From assembly GCA_051000395.1 (NCBI GenBank), contig JBPCOI010000085.1, forward strand, positions 1 to 40,117: a stretch of 40,117 bases of DNA, read 5' to 3'. Positions 32,771 through 40,117 of this stretch are shown piece by piece. The DNA comes from JBPCOI01 sp051000395 (lineage in GTDB: Bacteria; Actinomycetota; Actinomycetes; Mycobacteriales; Jatrophihabitantaceae). How positions within the stretch are numbered: position 1 is the first letter of the stretch; every line of letters starts with the position of its first letter. Both the position numbers and the translations under genes were made by a program. Under the pieces are notes generated by a model. It was given only the letters and a program-made list of their open reading frames with translations. It was not told the DNA's origin and did no database searches.

Positions 32771-32787
32771 GCCCCGGCTTCCGGGGC
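32771..32787 (+). terminator. Hairpin after the helicase-C gene
   Basis: GCCCCGG-CTT-CCGGGGC: 7 perfect pairs and a 3-nt loop, starting 4 bp after the stop (TGA at 32764-32766). No T-tract. Confidence 0.55.
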
Positions 32788-32801
32788 ACCCCGGCCTGCG
32801 G

Positions 32802-32807
32802 CAAACT
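32802..32807 (+). promoter_or_regulatory. Leaderless -10 box of the membrane protein gene
   Basis: CAAACT lies seven nt before the GTG at 32815 and just after the terminator hairpin. Confidence 0.4.
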
Positions 32808-32814
32808 GGCGCAG

Positions 32815-33351
32815 GTGAACTCACCCCTGCCCGCCGCCGCGCCGCCGCCTCGGTTCGCCGGCCGGGCCGGCGTGGACGTGCCGCGTGAGCTGCGCACCAT
32901 CGTCGTCCTGCTCGTGGTCAACCTGATGCTGTCGGTCGCGCTCACCGTCGCGACGGTGCTGGCTCGTCACAGCATCGTCAACTACCAGCTCGACCACCGC
33001 CACATCACCGATCCGGGGATACGGGCCACGCTGCGCGACAGCTACGTGTACAGCATCATCAGCAGGGTCGTCGGCAACATCGTCGCCAGCATCGTGTACG
33101 TCTTCCTGGTCAGGGCGTTGCTCCGCGGCCGGCGCTGGGCCTACCGCCGGGTGATCTGGCTCGGTGCGGCCGGCAGCCTCGCGTTGCTCCTGTTGCAACT
33201 CACCCCCTACCCCGCCTGGATGCGCGCCGAGCAGCTGGCACAGGCGCTGATCCTCGCCTCGCTCGTCTACTTCGTGCTGCGGCCGCAGGTGCGCGCCCAC
33301 TTCGCCAAGGGTCTGCCCGCGCGCGACGTCCGCCGTTTCCGGCGGCAGTGA
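32815..33351 (+). CDS. Four-helix membrane protein of unknown function
   Basis: A 178-residue protein with a Pro-rich 25-residue N-terminus and four membrane segments (about 30-50, 80-101, 115-131 and 138-155 by eye), ending in a basic tail R-D-V-R-R-F-R-R-Q. I do not recognise a family. The GTG at 32815 gives a leaderless mRNA. It is between two partners, helicase-C and XPB, but has its own promoter-like box, so its relation to them is unclear. Confidence 0.65.
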   Translation: MNSPLPAAAPPPRFAGRAGVDVPRELRTIVVLLVVNLMLSVALTVATVLARHSIVNYQLDHRHITDPGIRATLRDSYVYSIISRVVGNIVASIVYVFLVRALLRGRRWAYRRVIWLGAAGSLALLLLQLTPYPAWMRAEQLAQALILASLVYFVLRPQVRAHFAKGLPARDVRRFRRQ

Positions 33352-33384
33352 CTGGCGCGGCGGGCGCCAAGGCCGCGTAGCGAC

Positions 33385-33434
33385 GCGGGTGCCGAACGCG
33401 GGGTCGCGGGCGGGTGCCGAGCGCGGGGTCGCGG
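33385..33434. repeat. 25-bp tandem duplication upstream of the XPB helicase gene
   Basis: Units 33385-33409 and 33410-33434 differ at one position (A/G at base 12). The repeat is intergenic, about 55 bp before the helicase start. Confidence 0.75.
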
Positions 33435-33489
33435 CACGCGGCCGTTTCGTTTGCGACAATGTTCAGATTGCCTACTCCCGAGGAGATCC

Positions 33490-35139
33490 GTGACCGACGG
33501 ACCGCTGATCGTCCAGTCCGACAAGACCCTGCTGCTCGAAGTCGACCATCCGCTCGCGCAGGAGGCCCGCGCCGCCATCGCCCCGTTCGCCGAGCTGGAA
33601 CGCTCCCCCGAGCACGTGCACACCTACCGCCTCACCCCGCTCGGGCTGTGGAACGCGCGCGCCGCGGGTCACGACGCCGAGCAGGTGATCGACGCGCTGG
33701 TGCGCTACAGCCGCTACGCCGTCCCGCACGCCCTGCTCGTCGACGTCGCCGACACGATGGACCGCTACGGGCGCCTGCAGCTGGCCAAGCATCCCGTGCA
33801 CGGGCTCGCGCTGGTCAGCCTCGACCGCGCCGTGCTCGAGGAGGTGCTGCGGCACAAGAAGATCGCCCCGATGCTCGGGCAGCGCGTCGAGCAGGACACC
33901 GTCCTCGTCCACCCGTCCGAGCGGGGGCGGCTCAAGCAGGCGCTGCTCAAGCTCGGCTGGCCGGCCGAGGACCTCGCCGGCTACGTCGACGGTGAGGCGC
34001 ACCCGATCGAGCTCGACCAGAGCGACTGGACGCTGCGCGACTACCAGCAGCAGGCGGTGGAGATGTTCTGGGCGGGCGGCTCGGGCGTGGTCGTGCTGCC
34101 GTGCGGGGCGGGAAAGACGCTGGTCGGCGCCGCGGCCATGGCGCAGGCGAAGGCGACCACGTTGATCCTCGTCACCAACACCGTGGCCGGGCGGCAGTGG
34201 AAGCGCGAGCTGATCGCGCGCACGTCGCTGACGGAGGAGGAGATCGGCGAGTACAGCGGCGAGCGCAAGGAGATCCGGCCCGTCACGATCGCGACGTACC
34301 AGGTGATGACGACGCGCCGCAAGGGCGAGTACCGCCACCTCGAGCTGTTCGACAGCCGCGACTGGGGGCTGATCGTCTACGACGAGGTGCACCTGCTGCC
34401 GGCGCCGATCTTCCGGCTCACCGCCGACCTGCAGTCGCGCCGACGGCTGGGGCTGACGGCCACGCTGATCCGCGAGGACGGCCGCGAGGGCGACGTTTTC
34501 AGCCTGATCGGGCCCAAGCGTTACGACGCGCCGTGGAAGGACATCGAGAACCAGGGCTGGATCGCGCCGGCCGACTGCACCGAGGTACGCGTCACGCTCA
34601 CCGACGCCGAGCGCATGGCCTACGCCACCGCCGAGCCCGAGGACCGCTACAAGCTCGCCGCCACCGCGCGCACGAAGCTGCCGGTGATCCGCGCGATCGT
34701 CGAGCAGCATCCCGACGACCAGGTGCTGGTGATCGGTGCGTACCTCGACCAGCTCGACGACGTCTCCGCCGAGCTCGACGGCGCGCCGATCATCCAGGGC
34801 TCGACGACGAACCGCGAGCGGGAGCGGCTCTACGACGAGTTCCGCCGCGGCGAGCAGCGAGTGCTGGTCGTCAGCAAGGTCGCCAACTTCTCCATCGACC
34901 TCCCCAAGGCCGCCGTCGCGGTGCAGATCTCCGGGACGTTCGGCTCGCGGCAGGAGGAGGCGCAGCGGCTGGGACGGGTGCTGCGCCCGAAGCACGACGG
35001 GCGGCAGGCGCACTTCTACACGGTCGTGGCGCGCGACACGCTCGATGCCGAGTACGCCCTGCACCGGCAGCGCTTCCTCGCCGAGCAGGGTTACGCCTAC
35101 ACGATCGTCGACGCCGACGACCTGCTGCGCCCGCTGTAG
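33490..35139 (+). CDS. XPB-type DNA helicase
   Basis: A 549-residue superfamily 2 helicase. Residues 1-170 include the damage-recognition-like domain; helicase motifs are P-C-G-A-G-K-T (204-210), D-E-V-H (298-301), L-T-A-T-L (321-325), the XPB-specific R-E-D (328-330) and Q-E-E-A-Q-R-L-G-R-V-L-R-P. The protein has 3'-5' helicase activity in archaeal and mycobacterial homologues (Rv0861c/Ercc3) and probably unwinds damaged DNA; its bacterial role is not settled. GTG 33490 has a GAGGAG ribosome site. GACAAT (33455-33460) may be the -10 box. Confidence 0.92.
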   Translation: MTDGPLIVQSDKTLLLEVDHPLAQEARAAIAPFAELERSPEHVHTYRLTPLGLWNARAAGHDAEQVIDALVRYSRYAVPHALLVDVADTMDRYGRLQLAKHPVHGLALVSLDRAVLEEVLRHKKIAPMLGQRVEQDTVLVHPSERGRLKQALLKLGWPAEDLAGYVDGEAHPIELDQSDWTLRDYQQQAVEMFWAGGSGVVVLPCGAGKTLVGAAAMAQAKATTLILVTNTVAGRQWKRELIARTSLTEEEIGEYSGERKEIRPVTIATYQVMTTRRKGEYRHLELFDSRDWGLIVYDEVHLLPAPIFRLTADLQSRRRLGLTATLIREDGREGDVFSLIGPKRYDAPWKDIENQGWIAPADCTEVRVTLTDAERMAYATAEPEDRYKLAATARTKLPVIRAIVEQHPDDQVLVIGAYLDQLDDVSAELDGAPIIQGSTTNRERERLYDEFRRGEQRVLVVSKVANFSIDLPKAAVAVQISGTFGSRQEEAQRLGRVLRPKHDGRQAHFYTVVARDTLDAEYALHRQRFLAEQGYAYTIVDADDLLRPL

Positions 35140-35168
35140 CGATCGCGCGGCATACCCGTGCCTTGGGG

Positions 35169-35174
35169 TAGTTT
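35169..35174 (+). promoter_or_regulatory. Leaderless -10 box of the lipoprotein gene
   Basis: TAGTTT lies six nt before the GTG at 35181; nothing resembling a ribosome site lies between. Confidence 0.55.
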
Positions 35175-35180
35175 GACGGC

Positions 35181-36047
35181 GTGATCCGAACGTCACGCAT
35201 TGCGGCTATCGCCGTCTGCGCTGCGGCGACGGCACTCGGCGGCTGCGCCACCGCGACGTCCGGTCACGGCGCATTCGCGAGTCCGGCGAGTTCCGCGGGA
35301 GTTCGGGCCACCCCTAGTTCCGCGAGCTCTTCCCCGACGAGCACGCCCGGCGGTTCCGCCAGCACGTCCGGCTCCCCGCGGGGCGACGCGAGCCGCCTGG
35401 CAGCGTTGCTGCACCAAGGCGTTGCCGCGCTCAGCTCCGCGCACCTCACCCTCGCGCTGCAAGCCGGGGCCGAGACCGTTACCGCCAGCGGCGACGAAAA
35501 GCTGGCGAACGCGAAGCTGCTGGCACTGAACATCACGGAGAAGGTCACGGGTTTCGGCTCGCTGCGCCTGCTCAGCGTCGGCGGCCGCACCTATGTCGGG
35601 CTGCCGGCGGCGCAGAACCGCAGCGGCAAGCCGTGGGTGCTGGTGCGCGCGACCAGCCGGAACTCCTTCGTCAGGATCCTTGCCTCATCCTTGGCGTCCC
35701 TGCAGCAGTCCGCGGGGGTCGCCCAGTACACCGCCTTCGTGACGGCCGCCGAGCAGGTCCGGCTCGACGGGCCGGCCACCGTCGACGGGGTACCGGCCAC
35801 GCATTACTCGATCGTGGTCGACGTGCGCAAGCTGCCCACCTCGAGCTCCTCGAAGCAGGCGATAATCCGGGCCGGGCTGAGCAGCATCCCGGTCGAGCTC
35901 TGGGTGGACGGGCAGGGGCGCCCGCTCAAGGTGACGGACACGTTCTCGATCGCAGGTCAGACGTTCGCTACGGCCGCGACACTGAGCAGGTTCGACGCGC
36001 CGCTGACGATCATCGCGCCGCCGGCGTCGCAGGTCGACACCTCCTGA
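35181..36047 (+). CDS. Secreted lipoprotein, LppX/LprAFG-like
   Basis: A 288-residue lipoprotein. The signal peptide ends in a lipobox L-G-G-C22; residues 27-70 form a Ser/Thr/Pro-rich tether, and the remainder resembles LppX_LprAFG (LolA/LolB-like lipid-binding fold), with repeated beta-strands, T-Y-V-G-L-P and V-E-L-W-V-D-G-Q-G-R-P-L-K-V. These proteins carry lipids across the periplasm-like space in mycobacteria; the ligand here is unknown. The GTG at 35181 is leaderless. The antiporter gene follows by 123 bp. Confidence 0.75.
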   Translation: MIRTSRIAAIAVCAAATALGGCATATSGHGAFASPASSAGVRATPSSASSSPTSTPGGSASTSGSPRGDASRLAALLHQGVAALSSAHLTLALQAGAETVTASGDEKLANAKLLALNITEKVTGFGSLRLLSVGGRTYVGLPAAQNRSGKPWVLVRATSRNSFVRILASSLASLQQSAGVAQYTAFVTAAEQVRLDGPATVDGVPATHYSIVVDVRKLPTSSSSKQAIIRAGLSSIPVELWVDGQGRPLKVTDTFSIAGQTFATAATLSRFDAPLTIIAPPASQVDTS

Positions 36048-36158
36048 GCTCGCTGCCCGACCTACGGCGCACCGCGTCGCACGGCTTGCGGCCCGTCCGG
36101 GTACGTCTCGGGCCGGCAGCCACAGCCCTGATGACCCGAACCGTTCGTTGACGTCGGC

Positions 36159-36164
36159 CAGAAT
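36159..36164 (+). promoter_or_regulatory. Leaderless -10 box of the antiporter gene
   Basis: CAGAAT six nt before ATG 36171, followed by GGCC. It matches the box before the TrmH gene base for base. Confidence 0.5.
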
Positions 36165-36170
36165 GGCCAC

Positions 36171-38029
36171 ATGCACGCCGCGCTCGACATCCTCGCGCTC
36201 GTCGCCGTCGTCGGGTTCGTGGCGGCGGCCGCCCGGCGCCTCGAATGGTCCGAGCCGCTCGTCCTGGTCGTCGTCGGCATCGCGCTCTCGTTCGTCCCGA
36301 ACTTCCTGGAGATCGAGCTAACCCCGATCTCGTCCTGATCGGCCTGCTGCCCCCGCTGCTCTACGCGGCCGCGATCCGCACGTCGCTGGTCGACTTCAAG
36401 GCCAACCGGCACGCGATCGTGCTGCTGTCGGTCGGGCTGGTGGCGTTCTCCACGGCCGCAATCGGGTTGGTCGCGTGGTGGGTGGTGCCGGGCGTGACGC
36501 TTGCCGCGGGTTTCGCCATCGGCGCGGTGGTCGCGCCGCCCGACGCGGTCGCGGCGACGACGGTGGCGCGCCGGGTCGGCATGCCACGGCGCATCGTCTC
36601 CATCCTCGAGGGCGAGAGCCTAGTGAACGGCGCGCCGGCCCTGGTTGCGTTGAACACCGCGATCGCCGCGTTGAGCACGTCGGTCACGCCGTGGCAGGTG
36701 GGCTGGGACTTCGTCCGGGCGGCGGGCGGCGGCCTGCTGATCGGCCTGCTTGCGGCAAGCGTGCTCTCCGTCGTCCGACGGCACATCGACGACCCGGTGC
36801 TGGACACCACGCTGTCCTTCGCCGCGCCGTATGTCGCGTTCCTGCCCGCGGAGCAGATCCACGCCTCCGGCGTGCTCGCTGTGGTGGTGACGGGCCTGAT
36901 CCTCGGGCACCGCGCACCGGTATTGCAGAGCGCGGCCTCGCGCATCGCCGAGAACATCAACTGGCGCACGGTGCAGTTCCTGCTGGAGAACGTGGTGTTC
37001 CTGCTGATCGGCCTGCAGATCCGGCGGTTGGTCGACAGCGTGCGCGCCGAGAGCGTGCCGTGGACGCAGGTGATCCCCGCGTGCCTGATCGTGCTCGCGG
37101 CCACGATCGCGGCCCGCATCGTGTGGGTGTTCGGCTCGGCCGGCGCGCGCAAGCTGCTGCACGCGCCGTCCTGGTCGTGGAGGGTCAGCGCGATCGTCTC
37201 GTGGGCGGGTATGCGCGGCGTCGTCACCCTGGCTGCGGTGTTCCTGCTGCCAGCGGGCACTCCGGAACGCGACCTGCTCGCCCTCGCCGCGTTCACCGTG
37301 GTGGCAGGCACCCTGCTGCTGCAGGGCTTGACGTTGCCGTGGCTGGTACGCCGGATGAACCTGGCCGGTCCCGACGCCGCCGAGGACGCGCTGCAGAGCG
37401 CCTCGCTGGTCACCGACGCGGCACGAGCCGGGCTGGCCGTGCTCGAGCAGGCGCGCTCCCCGGAGGATCCCGACGAGGTGATCGCGCAGCTCGAGGAGCG
37501 GGCCCGGCGGCGGACGAACCAGATCTGGGAACAACTCGGGCGCTCGCAGTCGGAGATCGAGCCGCCGTCGGCGACCTACCGCCGGTTGCGTATCGAGATG
37601 CTCTCGGCCGAGCGCGGCTCGATCCTCGCGGCGCGCGACCGAGGCGTCTACGACGACGAGGTGCTGCGTACGGCGCTCGCCGCGATCGACATGGAGGAGT
37701 CCATGCTGGACCGCATCGAGGACGCCGCGTCCCGCGTCGACGACGAGCTGGTATCTCCGCAGCAGCGGGCCGGTGACTGCGAGCACCTGCGCGAGGCGCC
37801 GCGCGTCGTTGCCGCCCGTACCCCCGAGGGATGCGAGGACTGCCTGCGCGAGGGCACGTCGTGGGTGCACCTGCGGCTGTGCCTCACCTGCGGGCACGTC
37901 GGCTGCTGCGACTCCTCCGTCCGCAAACACGCGGACGGGCACTTCCGCCAGACGCAACACCCGGTGATGCGCAGCATCGAGCCGGGCGAGGCCTGGCGGT
38001 GGTGTTACGTGGACGAGCTGCTCGGCTGA
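36171..38029 (+). pseudogene. Na+/H+ antiporter with C-terminal UBP-type zinc finger, broken by a one-base frameshift
   Basis: The first 55 codons (M-H-A-A-L-D-I-L-A-L-V-A to F-L-E-I-E-L) read in frame from ATG 36171 and end at TGA 36336-36338. From about 36317 the next frame continues the same protein (N-P-D-L-V-L-I-G-L-L-P-P-L-L-Y-A-A-A). A base is missing between 36319 and 36320, where GAG CTN AAC CCC GAT is expected. The body is a CPA1/NhaP-type antiporter, with A-P-P-D-A-V-A-A and G-M-R-G-V-V. A charged linker of about 200 residues leads to a UBP-type zinc finger: G-D-C-E-H, C-E-D-C, C-L-T-C, G-C-C and three His. A sequencing error is as likely as a real mutation. Confidence 0.82.
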
Positions 38030-38055
38030 GTGCTACCCAGCTGAGCTCGGCGCCG

Positions 38056-38115
38056 CCTCTGCCGCGACCGATCTTCATGCGCGGCGCCTTCCTCTGCCGC
38101 CGGCGATCTTCATGC
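38056..38115. repeat. Two 25-bp direct repeats containing CGATCTTCATGC
   Basis: 38056-38080 and 38091-38115 match at 22 of 25 bases, period 35. They follow the antiporter stop by 27 bp. The core is nearly the same as the inverted repeat arm at 9629. Confidence 0.6.
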
Positions 38116-38174
38116 TGAGGCGACGTCATGACCGCACCAGCGCATGACGATCGCGACGCGGTCCGCGTACGCGA

Positions 38175-38206
38175 CGAGGGGCGGCCCCTCGCGGGACCGC
38201 CCCTCG
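38175..38206 (-). terminator. groL terminator
   Basis: CGAGGGGCGG (38175-38184) and CCGCCCCTCG (38197-38206) form a perfect 10-bp stem with a 12-nt loop, 22 bp after the groL stop. No T-tract. It may also end the convergent antiporter transcript. Confidence 0.65.
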
Positions 38207-38227
38207 CTGCGTTGCTGATGGACTCGA

Positions 38228-39856
<1,629 letters not shown>

Positions 39857-39960
39857 GCGTGTCGTCCCTTCACTGACTTTTCAGCACAACGCTGAGTCAT
39901 GATCCGGCCCGCAGTGCCCGCGACGGACGGTGCTCATGGGAGCGCCTCACTGCGACCGGC

Positions 39961-40002
39961 TGGCACTCAGCCTAGCCGAGTGCTAACTCAGGTTTAGCAC
40001 TC
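39961..40002 (-). promoter_or_regulatory. CIRCE operator with an extra third arm, over the groL promoter
   Basis: TGGCACTC (39961-39968)-N9-GAGTGCTAA (39978-39986) is a CIRCE operator, with mismatches to TTAGCACTC only in the left arm. After 7 bases comes a perfect TTAGCACTC (39994-40002), which pairs with the middle arm in the reverse arrangement. On the minus strand TAGGCT within the N9 spacer is a likely -10 box, so HrcA binding would block transcription. Confidence 0.85.
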
Positions 40003-40020
40003 ACCCATCCCGAGTACAAG

Positions 40021-40117
40021 TTTTCGTCCGCCGCCCCGTCCGCCACCGGCCGCCGCAGCCAAGTCGCCGCTCGCCGCCGCCGTCGCCGCCCCGGCCGCCA
40101 AGCCCGCCGCTCGCCGC
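40021..40117. other. GCC-rich low-complexity tract at the right edge
   Basis: The last ~97 bases are dominated by GCCGCC units. One plus-strand frame reads A-A-A-A-K-S-P-L-A-A-A-V-A-A-P-A-A-K-P-A-A, which resembles an HU or H1-like basic tail but has no start and continues beyond the window. No gene is called. Confidence 0.4.

Noticed and set aside
40021..40117. C-terminal tail of an HU-like nucleoid protein
   Set aside because: The Ala/Lys/Pro reading is suggestive but has no start, few lysines and is cut by the edge; GCC repeats alone can give it.

Overview
The window is about 40 kb of very GC-rich DNA with genes packed on both strands, many GTG starts and many 1-4 bp start/stop overlaps. 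It is from an actinobacterium. The gene set (SepH, two-domain XPB/helicase-C pair, DUF3027, DUF2530, DUF5709, Mce-associated proteins, long-form cold-shock protein, GroEL ending GGMGGDMDF under a CIRCE operator, LppX/LprAFG-like lipoprotein) fits Frankineae/Jatrophihabitans-type lineages. The exact genus is inference. Both ends look like assembly break points: the left edge cuts an IS1595-type transposase and the right edge runs into a GCC-rich low-complexity tract.

Layout. 1-1.4 kb: transposase fragment, then a RES-domain toxin with its antitoxin. 1.4-9.6 kb: small metabolic and membrane genes (WPD/CX5R phosphatase, aldo/keto reductase, tandem GNAT, small membrane protein, YihY, UbiA prenyltransferase, SDR, metallo-beta-lactamase fold hydrolase, DUF5709 protein, MFS exporter). 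9.7-15.8 kb: pdxH, citA, a secreted EXORDIUM-like protein with two TIG domains, serC and sepH. 15.9-21.1 kb: a heterodimeric ABC exporter with one degenerate ATP site, then two orphan Mce-associated membrane proteins. 21.1-25.2 kb: SpoU/TrmH methyltransferase, MarR-MFS operon, NCS2 purine permease. 25.2-30 kb: DUF2530, DUF3027, MFS, futalosine-pathway genes mqnB-mqnD, cold-shock protein. 30-36 kb: small protein, helicase-C protein, membrane protein, XPB helicase, lipoprotein. 36.2-40.1 kb: a Na+/H+ antiporter-UBP zinc finger gene broken by a one-base frameshift, then groL with its terminator and an unusual three-armed CIRCE region.

Much of 9.7-36 kb (citA, serC, sepH, TrmH, MarR, MFS, csp, helicase-C, XPB) resembles, from memory, a conserved actinobacterial neighbourhood also present around Rv0861c-Rv0889c of Mycobacterium tuberculosis. 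The mqnBD pair, ABC exporter and Mce-associated pair look like lineage-specific insertions. At least nine genes have a TANNNT- or CAGAAT-like -10 box 6-8 nt before the start codon, which suggests widespread leaderless transcription. No tRNA, rRNA or CRISPR array was seen and no intergenic gap exceeds 300 bases. I see no clear multi-gene system that is wholly new; the strongest oddities are the three-armed CIRCE, the antiporter-ZnF-UBP fusion, two genes that appear to have lost their stop codons, and a recurring intergenic CGATCTTSATGC motif.
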